Part shown: piece after piece, positions 25,333 through 33,354 of the stretch
Layout: every line of letters starts with the position of its first letter
How positions within the stretch are numbered: position 1 is the stretch's first letter
DNA from: Streptomyces buecherae
Lineage (GTDB): Bacteria > Actinomycetota > Actinomycetes > Streptomycetales > Streptomycetaceae
DNA length: 64,000 nucleotides
Direction of reading: 5' to 3'
Assembly (NCBI RefSeq): GCF_014295035.1
Contig: NZ_CP060404.1
Location: forward strand, 248,001-312,000
The notes under the pieces: model-generated
Seen by the model: the letters and a program-made list of their open reading frames with translations, nothing else
What the model was told of the DNA's origin: nothing
The model's database searches: none
Made by a program: the position numbers and the translations under genes

Positions 25333-26796
25333 TTACGTCACTTCCGCCGGGTTGTCCGGCAGGAGTGGTCGCTCGCGGGTGCCCAGGGCGCGGCGGTAGC
25401 GGGCCAGCAGCAGGACGGCCGTCGTCGCCAGGCCGATGAGCAGCCCGAGCCAGATGCCGAGGGTGTCGGCGCCGGCGGCGTACCCGAGCAGCGCCGCCGC
25501 GGGCAGGCCCACGAACCAGTAGCCGACGACGGTGATCCGAAAGCCGCTCCTGGTGTCGTCGAGGCCGCGCAGCAGGCCGACCCCGATGTTCTGGGCGCAG
25601 TCGAAGAACTGCAGTACCGCGATCACGAACAGCAGGTCGCGCGCGATGTCCAGGGCCGCGTCGTCGTCGGCCGACCCGGCGTCGAGGAAGGGGCTGAGCA
25701 CCAGGTCGGGCAGGGCGAGGTAGACGAGCGCGACCACCGTCATCACCGCGCCCGCGCAGCCGAGGGCGGTGTTCTTGAGCCGGCGGGCGGCGTGCGTGTG
25801 GCCGAGCGCCAACTCCCGGCTGACGTTGATGGACGCGGCGTGCGAGAGGCCGACGGCGATCTGGAAGACGATGTAGACGAGTTGGTTGATCGCGGTGTGG
25901 GCGGCGAGGGCCGCGCTGCCGAAGCTGCCGGCCATCAGGGTGGTGACGGAGAAGAAGCCCGCCTCGGAGCCGTAGGTCGCCGCGATCGGCACCCCGAGCG
26001 CGGTCAGGGTGCGCAGCGTCGCGCGGTCGGCGCCGCGCGTCCGCCAGGTGATCAGTGGGGCCAGTACGGGGTCCCGTTTGGCGGCGGCCAGCAGGGCGAG
26101 GCAGGACAGCAGGTGGACGAGGGAGGTGGCCACGCCCACCCCGGTCAGGCCGAGTTCGGGCAGGCCCCAGGTGCCGTGGATGAGCACCCAGTTGAGGCCC
26201 GCGTTGACCGCCACCGAGGCCAGGGTGATCCGCAACAGCGCCTGCGGCCTGCGCATGCCGACCGTGAACTGGCGGATGGCCTGGAACCACAGACAGGGCA
26301 GCAGCCCGGGCGCGAGGGCGAGCAGCAGGGACTGGGCCCGGTCCACGACCCGCGCGTCCTGACCGACCCAGGTCAGGCCCTGCCCGATGAGGACCATCAG
26401 GAGGGCCCCGACGACGCCGGCGAGCGTGGCGAGGACCAGGCTGGCCTGGACGATGCGCCGCACCTCGGCCGCTTCCGGCGAGGGTCCCGTACGGGCGGTA
26501 CGCGGCGGTTCGGCCGCCCGATCGTCCTGGTCTCCCGGTGCCTCGGCGGCCTCGGCGCGGGCCGCGGCGGCGGCGACCTGGTTACCCACGGAGGTGACCA
26601 GGCCGACGCCCATGGTGCGGAGCTGGTTGAAGATCACGATGGCGAGGCCGCCCGCGGCCAGGTCGGTCGTGCCGAGCAGCCCCATCATCACGGTGTCGGT
26701 GGTGGTCAGGGCGACCTGGGCGAGTTGGGTGAGGGCCAGCGGGACGGCGAGCGTGGCCAGGGCCCGGCCGTCCCGGAGCGCGGTGGTCAGCGACAT
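25333..26796 (-). CDS. MATE-family efflux transporter
   Basis: A 487-residue integral membrane protein with twelve predicted helices in two related halves, beginning ATLAVPLALTQLAQVALTTTDTVMMGLLG, a typical MATE start (DinF branch). It starts six bases after the SbnA-like gene's stop, so it is the last gene of that operon. By context it should export the small molecule made by the SbnA/SbnB/decarboxylase enzymes, using a Na+ or H+ gradient. Drug export is the alternative. An Asp/Glu/Ala-rich stretch near residues 90-115 lies in a cytoplasmic loop. Confidence 0.9.
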   Translation of the reverse strand: MSLTTALRDGRALATLAVPLALTQLAQVALTTTDTVMMGLLGTTDLAAGGLAIVIFNQLRTMGVGLVTSVGNQVAAAAARAEAAEAPGDQDDRAAEPPRTARTGPSPEAAEVRRIVQASLVLATLAGVVGALLMVLIGQGLTWVGQDARVVDRAQSLLLALAPGLLPCLWFQAIRQFTVGMRRPQALLRITLASVAVNAGLNWVLIHGTWGLPELGLTGVGVATSLVHLLSCLALLAAAKRDPVLAPLITWRTRGADRATLRTLTALGVPIAATYGSEAGFFSVTTLMAGSFGSAALAAHTAINQLVYIVFQIAVGLSHAASINVSRELALGHTHAARRLKNTALGCAGAVMTVVALVYLALPDLVLSPFLDAGSADDDAALDIARDLLFVIAVLQFFDCAQNIGVGLLRGLDDTRSGFRITVVGYWFVGLPAAALLGYAAGADTLGIWLGLLIGLATTAVLLLARYRRALGTRERPLLPDNPAEVT

Positions 26797-26802
26797 CGCG
26801 CG

Positions 26803-27834
26803 TCAGTTCCCGCGCAGTTTGGTGAGGGTGGCATCGATCTCGTGCTCCACGGCGGGGTCGATGAGGCGTCGGGCGTGCATCCAGTCGTCGTCGAAGACGG
26901 TGTCCAGGTACTTCTCACCGCCGTCGTTGACCAGGGCGACGATAGTCGTGCCGGGCGGTGCGCTCGCCAGGTGGCCCAGCGCCACGTGCACCACGCCGCC
27001 GGCCGAGCCGCCAATGAGCAGCCCGGTCGACCGGGCGATGACGCGCGCGGTGGCGAAGGCTTCGACGTCGCCGACCTTGACCCCCTCGTCGATCAGGGCG
27101 TAGTCGACGAGCGCGCCGACCTCGGCGCCCTCGGGCGTACCGGTCCCCGACTGGTAGTAGGCGTGGGCGGGCCCGCCGAAGGCGATGGAGCCCTTGGGCT
27201 CCACGCCGACGGTGCGGCAGTCGGGCACGGCCGCGCGCAGCTCGCGGGCGGTGCCGCAGAGCGCGCCGCCGGTGCCGACGGCGCCGATCAGCACGTCGAT
27301 CCCGTCGCCGCCGAGCGCGGCGCGCAGCTCGTGGGCGAGCCGGTGGTAGCCCACTCCGTTGGCCGGGTTGTTGTGCTGTTCGGTGAAGACCGTGTTGTCC
27401 TGGCCACGCGCGAGTTCGGCGGCCAACTCCTCGCGGGCGGCGGTGGCGAGTTCCTCGTTCTCCTCGTCCATGACGTAGACGAGTTCGGCGCCCAGCGCCC
27501 GCATGCCGCGTAGCTTGTCGGCGCAGGCGTGGCGGTCGACCACCGCGGTGAAGGTGTAGCCGCGCTCGGCGGCCAGCACGGCGAGGCCGAGTCCGGTGTT
27601 GCCCGAGGTGGATTCGACGATCCGGCCGCCGGGGCGCAGTTGGCCGCTCTCCTCGGCGGCCAGCACCATCTGCCGCGCCATGCGGATCTTGGCCGTTCCG
27701 GTCGGGTTGTACATCTCCAGCTTGAGCAGCAGCCGGCTGCCGGACGCGGTGCGGCACAGCTCGAACAGCGGCGTGTTCCCGATGAGGTCGGAGACGCGGG
27801 AGACCACGGCGGGGCGGTCGAGTGCCTCGTTCAT
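26803..27834 (-). CDS. SbnA-like PLP enzyme, N-(2-amino-2-carboxyethyl)-glutamate synthase family
   Basis: A 343-residue fold-II PLP enzyme of the cysteine synthase superfamily. The PLP lysine is Lys49 in NPTGTAKIR, the phosphate loop precedes as STSGNTGLGLAVLA, and GAVGTGGALCGTARELR is the second cofactor loop. SbnA-type enzymes condense O-phosphoserine with glutamate to ACEGA, the precursor of 2,3-diaminopropionate. The assignment over ordinary cysteine synthase rests on the SbnB-like partner upstream and the non-canonical lysine motif. ATG at 27834 has GGAG six bases upstream. A TTG 30 bases earlier overlaps the previous stop but lacks a ribosome site. Operon order: SbnB-like, decarboxylase, this gene, MATE. 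Confidence 0.85.
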   Translation of the reverse strand: MNEALDRPAVVSRVSDLIGNTPLFELCRTASGSRLLLKLEMYNPTGTAKIRMARQMVLAAEESGQLRPGGRIVESTSGNTGLGLAVLAAERGYTFTAVVDRHACADKLRGMRALGAELVYVMDEENEELATAAREELAAELARGQDNTVFTEQHNNPANGVGYHRLAHELRAALGGDGIDVLIGAVGTGGALCGTARELRAAVPDCRTVGVEPKGSIAFGGPAHAYYQSGTGTPEGAEVGALVDYALIDEGVKVGDVEAFATARVIARSTGLLIGGSAGGVVHVALGHLASAPPGTTIVALVNDGGEKYLDTVFDDDWMHARRLIDPAVEHEIDATLTKLRGN

Positions 27835-27860
27835 GAGGGGCTCCAGGAGTTCGGGGCGGG

Positions 27861-29327
27861 TCAACTGGCCGGGCGGCGATCGAGGCGCCAGCGCGGTGGG
27901 CCGTCGGCCGGCTCGATGACGATCTTCGGGGGCAGTGCCAGGTCGTGGAACGGCGACTCGTTGGAGTCCATCTGGTAGCCGGCGGTGTTGCGGTAGACCA
28001 GCAGGTCACCGATGGCAGGCCGGTCGGGGAAGACGATCTTCCGCCAGGTCAGTACGTCGGACTCCAGGCAGCTCGCGCCCGTGACACAGGCCGGGTAGGG
28101 CCGGCCCCGTCCGGCCCGCCCACGGGGCGTGACCAGCGTCGGATCGGGGGCGAACTCGCTGTTGAACCACTGCTCGGACAGGCTGAGGCTGGTGCCGTCC
28201 ACCGTGAGGATGCCGTACGCGCCGGCGCTCGCGGGTGCCCCTGGCGCGCCGGGCGGCGCGGGCCGCGTGCCATCCGGTTGCCCGGCGTCAACATCCCGTG
28301 GCCCTCGGTCCTTGACGCCCTGGACCCGGAAGACGGTGCAGCCGGCCCGGTCGAGCAGGGCCCGGCCGGGCTCCATGAGTACGGTGACGCCCGCCTCACG
28401 CAGCAGGCTCGCCACCGTGCTCGGGTGCCCCGGCGGCACGGTGGTCAGCAGGGCGCGCAGCGCGTCCGCTCCGGCGATCGGTGAGTGGTACGGGTAGAAG
28501 TCGGCCGCGGCGAAGGTCCGGCCGGCGTGGTAGTGCTCGGGTCGCTGGGTGGCGAGGAAGTCCTGCCAGTCGGCGTGCGGCAGGTAGTCGACGGCGAAGC
28601 CGCCGCCGATGCTGACGCGGTCGGCGGGCAGCCCCAGGCGCCGGGCGCGTTGGCACAGCCCGACCAGCCGCGCGGCCAGGGCCGCGCGCGGGCGGATCAC
28701 GTAGCCCGACAGATGGAAGCTGAACCCCTCCATCCGCGGCCCGTCGCCCGCCCTGGCGCAGCGGACGAGCGCGGTGTCGAGTTCGGTGTCGGTCATGCCG
28801 AAGCGACTGTCCGAGGTGCCCGGGGGCAGGACGCGCAGCAGGAGGCGGGCGCCGGGGCCGCCCCGCGCGAGGGCGAGCAGACGGTCGAGCTCGTCCAGGG
28901 CGTCCACGGCGATCAGGCACTGGTGCGCGGTGGCCAGGCGGAGCAGCTCGTCTGCCTTGGCGGGCCCGGTGACGACGAGGTCCGGGCCGCGCACGCCGTG
29001 GCCCAGCGCCTGGCGCAGCTCCCCGACGCTGGCCACGTCGACACCGACGCCGTTGGCCGCGCAGCGTTCGACCCAGGCCGCGGCCTTGTTGGCCTTCTTC
29101 GCGTAGTAGATCGTGCCGCGCACGTCCAGCGCGTCGAGCACGGCGCGGAACGCGGCGACGTTCGCGTCGAACCGGTGCGGCAGCAGGAAGTGGAAGGGGC
29201 CGCCGAAGGCGTACGCCAGCTCGTGCAGCAGGCCGCTGTCGCACAGCGCGTCGGTCTCGGGGTCGGCGTGGACGGGCAGGACGGGCGCGTACGCGGCGGG
29301 CGTCGGGCGTATCGGGGTCACCGCCAC
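27861..29327 (-). CDS. Fold-III PLP-dependent decarboxylase, Y4yA/SbnH-like
   Basis: A 488-residue alanine-racemase-fold decarboxylase. The PLP lysine lies in IYYAKKANKAAAW (about residue 75), with GVDVASVGELRQAL, LSGYVIRPRAALAARL, RVSIGGGFAVDYLP and MEPGRALLDRAG following in the order seen in diaminopimelate/ornithine-decarboxylase-like enzymes. Y4yA and SbnH relatives act in siderophore or amino acid pathways. Here the substrate may be diaminopropionate or a conjugate of it. There is a proline/glycine-rich insertion near residues 340-365. The gene starts with GTG at 29327 (or 29321, GTGA overlap) inside the end of the SbnB-like gene, so translation is coupled. Confidence 0.85.
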   Translation of the reverse strand: MAVTPIRPTPAAYAPVLPVHADPETDALCDSGLLHELAYAFGGPFHFLLPHRFDANVAAFRAVLDALDVRGTIYYAKKANKAAAWVERCAANGVGVDVASVGELRQALGHGVRGPDLVVTGPAKADELLRLATAHQCLIAVDALDELDRLLALARGGPGARLLLRVLPPGTSDSRFGMTDTELDTALVRCARAGDGPRMEGFSFHLSGYVIRPRAALAARLVGLCQRARRLGLPADRVSIGGGFAVDYLPHADWQDFLATQRPEHYHAGRTFAAADFYPYHSPIAGADALRALLTTVPPGHPSTVASLLREAGVTVLMEPGRALLDRAGCTVFRVQGVKDRGPRDVDAGQPDGTRPAPPGAPGAPASAGAYGILTVDGTSLSLSEQWFNSEFAPDPTLVTPRGRAGRGRPYPACVTGASCLESDVLTWRKIVFPDRPAIGDLLVYRNTAGYQMDSNESPFHDLALPPKIVIEPADGPPRWRLDRRPAS

Positions 29328-30346
29328 AGCGACACCCGCTCGCCGCGGCCCTCGGCTATCGCGAGCTGCGCGAAGCGGTGCCCCAGCGCGATGTCGGTGA
29401 CGACCAGGCCGCTGTTGTACGCGAAGATCCGCTCGCGCGGCGACCGGCGACCGGCCGTGATGCCGGCGATGACCGCGGGTAACTCGGTGTCGACGGCGGG
29501 CAGATGGCCCGCCGCGTCGGCCATGTCGGTGCCGGTGACGCGCATCTGTGCCTCGCTGGTGGCGACGATCCGGTCGGCGCGGTGCAGCGTGGAGGGCGCG
29601 AGGCCGTGGCCGACGAGGATGGTCAGGGCACCGGGGCGTAACCAGCCCGCCTCGACGGCGGCCCGGGTGTGGCCGCCCGCGGCGGCCAGGATGACGTCGG
29701 CGTCGCCGGCGGCGGCCCGCAGGTCGGTGACCAACTCGACCTCGCGGTCCGGGAAATGCGCCCGCAGCTCCTGCCGTACGGCGGCGATGCCCGCCGGGTG
29801 GCTGCCGGCGAGCAGCAGCCGGTCGAGCTGGGGCAGCGCGGTGAGCAGGAACGGCAGCGCGAGCCGCCCCTGGGTGCCGGTGCCGATGACCAGGGCGCTG
29901 CGCGCGCCGGGCGCGACGCACTCGCGGGCCAGCAGCGCCGAGACGGCCGGGGTGCGCAGCGAGCCGATGCGGGCGCAGTCCATCATCGCCACCGGCAGGC
30001 CGCTCACGTCGTCGTAGAGGGTGAGCGTGGTGTAGTAGTGCTGCTCCGCGCGGCCCTTGTCCAGGCCGTGTTTGTACGAGGTCTTGACGGCCACGACGTC
30101 GCGCGAGCCGTCGCGCCCGAGCATGGCGTAGGAGACCGAGTGCCCGTCCTCCGGCGTGACGGTGAGCTTGCGCGGGTTGTCCGACGCGCCAGCGTGCAGG
30201 GTGCGGTAGGCGCCCTCGACGGTGGCGATGACGTCGGCGAGGGATATCTCCAGGCCCGCGAGGTCCGAGGCGCTGAGCACGCGCAGGGTGGTGTCATCGC
30301 CGGTGGAGCCGCCCGTGGTGGCGGAGGTCGTGGCGGAGTCGGTCAT
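29318..30346 (-). CDS. SbnB-like ornithine cyclodeaminase-family dehydrogenase
   Basis: A 342-residue NAD-binding protein of the OCD/mu-crystallin family. It has the conserved VSYAMLGRDGSRDVVAVKTSYKH, MDCARIGSLRTPAVSALLARE and nucleotide loop ALVIGTGTQGRLALPFL. With an SbnA-like neighbour, the likely reaction is oxidative hydrolysis of ACEGA to 2,3-diaminopropionate and 2-oxoglutarate. ATG at 30346 has GGGGA four bases upstream. Codon 236 is TTA (29639-29641), a bldA control point that would gate this operon. A terminator hairpin separates it from the hydroxylase gene upstream, so it may have its own promoter in 30347-30495. Confidence 0.87.
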   Translation of the reverse strand: MTDSATTSATTGGSTGDDTTLRVLSASDLAGLEISLADVIATVEGAYRTLHAGASDNPRKLTVTPEDGHSVSYAMLGRDGSRDVVAVKTSYKHGLDKGRAEQHYYTTLTLYDDVSGLPVAMMDCARIGSLRTPAVSALLARECVAPGARSALVIGTGTQGRLALPFLLTALPQLDRLLLAGSHPAGIAAVRQELRAHFPDREVELVTDLRAAAGDADVILAAAGGHTRAAVEAGWLRPGALTILVGHGLAPSTLHRADRIVATSEAQMRVTGTDMADAAGHLPAVDTELPAVIAGITAGRRSPRERIFAYNSGLVVTDIALGHRFAQLAIAEGRGERVSLWR

Positions 30347-30495
30347 CGGGTCCCCTGTCTGTTGGTCTACCGTCCGTTCCGCCGGAGTGGCGGAAAGCAT
30401 CCGTACGGGGGTTCGTACCCCGCCGGGCGCAGGGCGGCCCGTCGCGTGCGCCTTGTCGCCGTTTACGCGCCGCGCACGCGGGCGCACACCAAACA

Positions 30496-30519
30496 GGCCG
30501 CCCGACAAGTCGGGCGGCC
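30496..30519 (-). terminator. 11-base perfect hairpin between the hydroxylase and SbnB-like genes
   Basis: GGCCGCCCGAC (30496-30506) and GTCGGGCGGCC (30509-30519) are exact complements. Read leftward, the hairpin is followed by TGTTTGGTG. It lies 55 bases after the hydroxylase stop, so it probably terminates or attenuates the iron-box transcript. Confidence 0.65.
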
Positions 30520-30574
30520 CGGACATTTGATGCGGCGCGTACGCGAGCGACAGCCCAACTGGGGCCACCGACTG

Positions 30575-31567
30575 TCAGACGGCATGTGCCTCGATGACGG
30601 TCTGGCCGTACCCGTCCTCGCGATTCTCGGCCACCGGACGCGTACGACGCCCCGGTACGCGCACCGAGGCCCGCTTGAGCCAGCGGTCGGTGCCGTCGTA
30701 GCGGGCCCGGAACGGCACCCGGCCGTGCACGACGAGGTCGTTGTCGAGCACGAGCACCTCGCCGGGGTCCAGGCTCACCGCCATCGACACCCGCTCCAAC
30801 TCGGCCTCAAGGCGCGCGTAGGCGGCGCGGTAGGCGGCCCCCGCGCGTTCCAGCGGGGTGTAGGCGGGGTCGAAGCGCAGGGTGAGGCCGTGCTCGCCGC
30901 GCCAGAGCGTGGGTACGGCAGGCTGGCTCCCGCGGACGTCGCGCGTCTGGCTGTACGCGTCGTCGGGCAGGATGGGGAGTTCGGCCTCGCACAGGGTCGC
31001 GACGTCCGCCTCGGCGAGTCGTACGCGCCGAACGCTGGCCGCGGTGGTGGCGATGCGGTCGTGGTTACGCATGCAGCCGAGCAACAGCAGATGGGCCCGC
31101 CCCGGGTGGAAGGCGTCCTCGGTGTGCGGGCTGAGCAGGACGTTGCTGCTGGCCCCGGTCTGCTTCCGCTCGTGGCCCGGCGCGGGAACGATGTTGTGGA
31201 CGAAGCGGCCCTCCTGCTGCCTCTCCCAGGCGATGGGGTTGCCCATCGCGCTGGCGAGCAGAAGCAGCACCAGGTCCCAGAGGGCGCCCGAGTCGCCGGC
31301 CTTGGCCCAGCTCTCGGGGGTCGCGCCGACCTCGACGTCGTCGACGGGCAGCCCGCGCAGGACGTAGAGCCCGTGATCGGTGTCGACCGGCCGACAGTGG
31401 TCCCGGGTGGCCTGGTCGAGGTGGGTCGCGGCGTCCGCGACGCGGCGCAGCAGTGCGGGCGAGGTGGCGGAAGTCCCGCGGTCGGCGAGAATCCGCTCCG
31501 CGGCCTGGGTGAGTTCAGCGACGGCGGAGTCATCGAGCTGGCGAACGGGGGCGGGTCCCGTAGTCAT
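30575..31567 (-). CDS. Fe(II)/2-oxoglutarate amino acid hydroxylase, clavaminate synthase/VioC/AsnO-like
   Basis: A 330-residue cytosolic dioxygenase. The metal facial triad is visible as His148-x-Glu150 (SPHTEDAFHPGRAH) and His281 (VLDNDLVVHGRVPF), with a 2-oxoglutarate-binding Arg in RYDGTDRWLKRAS. The HxE form and length match clavaminate synthase, VioC (arginine beta-hydroxylase) and AsnO rather than TauD. VioC sits with SbnA/SbnB homologues (VioB/VioK) in viomycin-type clusters, which this locus recalls. It likely hydroxylates a free amino acid; the substrate is unknown. ATG at 31567 is preferred, although its ribosome site is weak. The iron box lies 159 bases upstream. A terminator follows 55 bases after the stop. 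Confidence 0.86.
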   Translation of the reverse strand: MTTGPAPVRQLDDSAVAELTQAAERILADRGTSATSPALLRRVADAATHLDQATRDHCRPVDTDHGLYVLRGLPVDDVEVGATPESWAKAGDSGALWDLVLLLLASAMGNPIAWERQQEGRFVHNIVPAPGHERKQTGASSNVLLSPHTEDAFHPGRAHLLLLGCMRNHDRIATTAASVRRVRLAEADVATLCEAELPILPDDAYSQTRDVRGSQPAVPTLWRGEHGLTLRFDPAYTPLERAGAAYRAAYARLEAELERVSMAVSLDPGEVLVLDNDLVVHGRVPFRARYDGTDRWLKRASVRVPGRRTRPVAENREDGYGQTVIEAHAV

Positions 31568-31725
31568 GGGCAAGGTCGTCCGTTCCGGTGAAGGGATGGG
31601 AAGCGGCCCAGGCGTGACACGGCCACCCATGGGCGCACCGAGGCACGACGGCTCCCGACGGACGGGTGAAGTGGCCACCGCCAGCCCGTCGTTGGCGTCG
31701 TGGAACGCCGAGAACTTACCACCCA

Positions 31726-31748
31726 ACTAAGGTTAGCCAAACCTTAGT
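31726..31748. promoter_or_regulatory. DmdR1/IdeR iron box
   Basis: TAAGGTTAGCCAAACCTTA at 31728-31746 closely matches the actinobacterial iron-box consensus TTAGGTTAGGCTAACCTAA. The inverted repeat has 9-base arms (ACTAAGGTT and AACCTTAGT) with a 5-base spacer. It lies 159 bases upstream of the hydroxylase start. It is also 54 bases left of the rightward promoter for the SARP gene. Iron-dependent repression of the leftward transcript is expected. Confidence 0.85.
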
Positions 31749-31801
31749 CTCCCTCTGTCGCTACATCCCGTTCCACTGACCCAAAAGCGGACATCGTCGC
31801 G

Positions 31802-31831
31802 TTGACCTTCCGAGCAACTACCGGCTATATA
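31802..31831 (+). promoter_or_regulatory. Strong sigma-70-like promoter (TTGACC-N18-TATATA) for the SARP gene
   Basis: TTGACC at 31802-31807 and TATATA at 31826-31831 are separated by 18 bases, a near-ideal housekeeping promoter by streptomycete standards. Initiation would fall near 31838, giving a leader of about 560 bases before the SARP start codon. Confidence 0.7.
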
Positions 31832-31837
31832 GGGCAG

Positions 31838-32397
31838 GTTGACGCCGCGTCACTTGTCGGGCCCTGGGCTGGTTGATCCACCCCTCCACCCGCGTCACGC
31901 GTCAGCTCCTGTCGCATCGCGACACCCAACACCCCGCGCCCCCGCGCCCCCGCACCCCGCGCAGATCACACGCGCCGACCGGCCGAAAGCACGCTCCTCC
32001 AACCCTCACCCACGCCAGCCCGTCGCACACCGCCGCAGCGGACAGCACGTCGCTTCAACAAGCCGAAAGCGCCGCAGAGTTCGCCTTGCCCAGGGGCACA
32101 CCGCCCGCGTTGCCACGCCCCCGCGCGCCCCCGCCCGCAACCCACCCCGGAGCATGCGGCGCGGCCCGCGCCCCACCTGGTACCCCCCCACCCCGAGCCC
32201 CGGCGCACGCCGGCGCGGCAGGTCCACCGAGGCATGCGAAACCGCCCCGTGCCCACTCGCCGCGCCGCCCGGAACATATCGATCCGGCAACGATGATCAC
32301 CACGGGAGGTACCCCCGCGACGTCTCAGCGGTTATGCCACTGGGGCATGTTGCCGGCGCCCCCGATGACCGCGACGGAGGGCATACGGGGAGTCCTG
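31838..32397 (+). other. Long C-rich, G-poor 5' leader of the SARP gene
   Basis: On the + strand this 560-base region has long runs of cytosine with few guanines, for example around 31870-31960 and 32110-32200. Neighbouring genes do not show this. The region is open in the SARP frame from 31873, but the implied 175-residue Pro/Ala/Arg extension has no domain, and the true start has its own GGGGAG site. C-rich, G-poor, unstructured RNA is the type bound by Rho, so a transcription attenuator is possible. Confidence 0.5.
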
Positions 32398-33165
32398 ATG
32401 CGATACGAACTACTGGGCCTTATCCGAGTCATCGGCCCCGAGGACACGTCGTACATCACCGCGCACAAGGCGGAGATCCTGCTGGCCACGCTCCTCGCCA
32501 GGGCCGGCCAGGTGGTCACCGCCGAGCAACTCATCAACGAGCTATGGGGAGATCGCGCGCCCCGCCGCTCCCACGCGGCGCTGCACGTCTACGTCTCCCA
32601 GGTGCGCAAGTTCCTGCGCGCCGCCGGGGGCGACGGCCAGTCCATCGTCACCCGGCCACTGGGCTACCTGCTGCGCCTTGGCTCCGACGAACTCGACAGC
32701 GCCGACTTCCAGCGGCTCGTGGACGACGGCCGGGAGCGCGTCCGCCTCGGGCGGCACGAGCAGGCCCTGCGCTGCTTCGAGTCCGCGCTCGCGCTGTGGC
32801 GCGGGCCCGCCTTCGACGACGCCCGCGACGGGCCGATCGTCAACGCCTGCGCGACGTGGCTGGAGGAGACCCGGCTGCAGTGTCTGGAACTGCTCATCGG
32901 GGAGTACCTCACGCTGGGCCGCCACCGTGAGATCGTGGGCCAGCTCTACGCGTTGATCAGCGACCATCCGCTGCGGGAGACGTTCTACCGCTATCTGATG
33001 ATGGCGCTGTACCGCTCCGAGCGCCAGGCGGAGGCCCTGATGGTCTACCGCGCCGCCTGCGGGCGGCTGAACGAGGAGCTCGGGCTCGAACCCTGTCGAC
33101 CGCTGCGCGATCTCCACCAGGCCATCCTCGCCGGCGACGACCACCTAAGCGGGCGGCCCAGCTGA
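32398..33165 (+). CDS. SARP-family pathway activator (AfsR/DnrI/RedD type)
   Basis: A 255-residue regulator. An OmpR-like winged helix lies at about residues 1-95 (LLARAGQVVTAEQLINELWGDRAPRRSHAALHVYVSQVRKFL). A bacterial transcriptional activation domain follows at about 100-250 (DFQRLVDDGRERVRLGRHEQALRCFESALALWRG...EALMVYRAACGRLNEELGLEPCRPLRDLHQAIL). SARPs bind direct repeats at -35 regions and activate biosynthetic operons. ATG at 32398 has GGGGAG six bases upstream. It stands between the iron-box locus and the isonitrile operon and is the only pathway regulator in this stretch, so it most likely activates one or both. Confidence 0.93.
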   Translation: MRYELLGLIRVIGPEDTSYITAHKAEILLATLLARAGQVVTAEQLINELWGDRAPRRSHAALHVYVSQVRKFLRAAGGDGQSIVTRPLGYLLRLGSDELDSADFQRLVDDGRERVRLGRHEQALRCFESALALWRGPAFDDARDGPIVNACATWLEETRLQCLELLIGEYLTLGRHREIVGQLYALISDHPLRETFYRYLMMALYRSERQAEALMVYRAACGRLNEELGLEPCRPLRDLHQAILAGDDHLSGRPS

Positions 33166-33197
33166 CCGTCGCCGCCCATCGAACCGTTTCCGACCAG

Positions 33198-33220
33198 GGG
33201 CCGGCTGCCCGGGCCGGCCC
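33198..33220. terminator. Stem-loop between the SARP and ferredoxin genes
   Basis: GGGCCGGC (33198-33205) and GCCGGCCC (33213-33220) pair perfectly around a 7-base loop. The hairpin lies 33 bases after the SARP stop, between convergent genes. Confidence 0.55.
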
Positions 33221-33354
33221 GTGCGGCCCGACCCGGTACCTCCCGCCGTCGCCGAGCACGTCGCCGAGCGGCGGCCTGGCCCGCCCGGCCAGCCACGCGG
33301 TCGGCGTGCGGGTGGCCGGCCCGCGCGGGTGCACGAGCCAGCCGCCCACGGTCG

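Noticed and set aside
27835..27864. TTG start overlapping the decarboxylase stop for the SbnA-like gene
   Set aside because: No ribosome site at suitable spacing. ATG 27834 has GGAG six bases upstream and fits the family N-terminus.
31873..32397. In-frame N-terminal extension of the SARP regulator
   Set aside because: It would add 175 Pro/Arg/Ala-rich residues with no domain. The ATG at 32398 has a good ribosome site and gives the normal SARP length.
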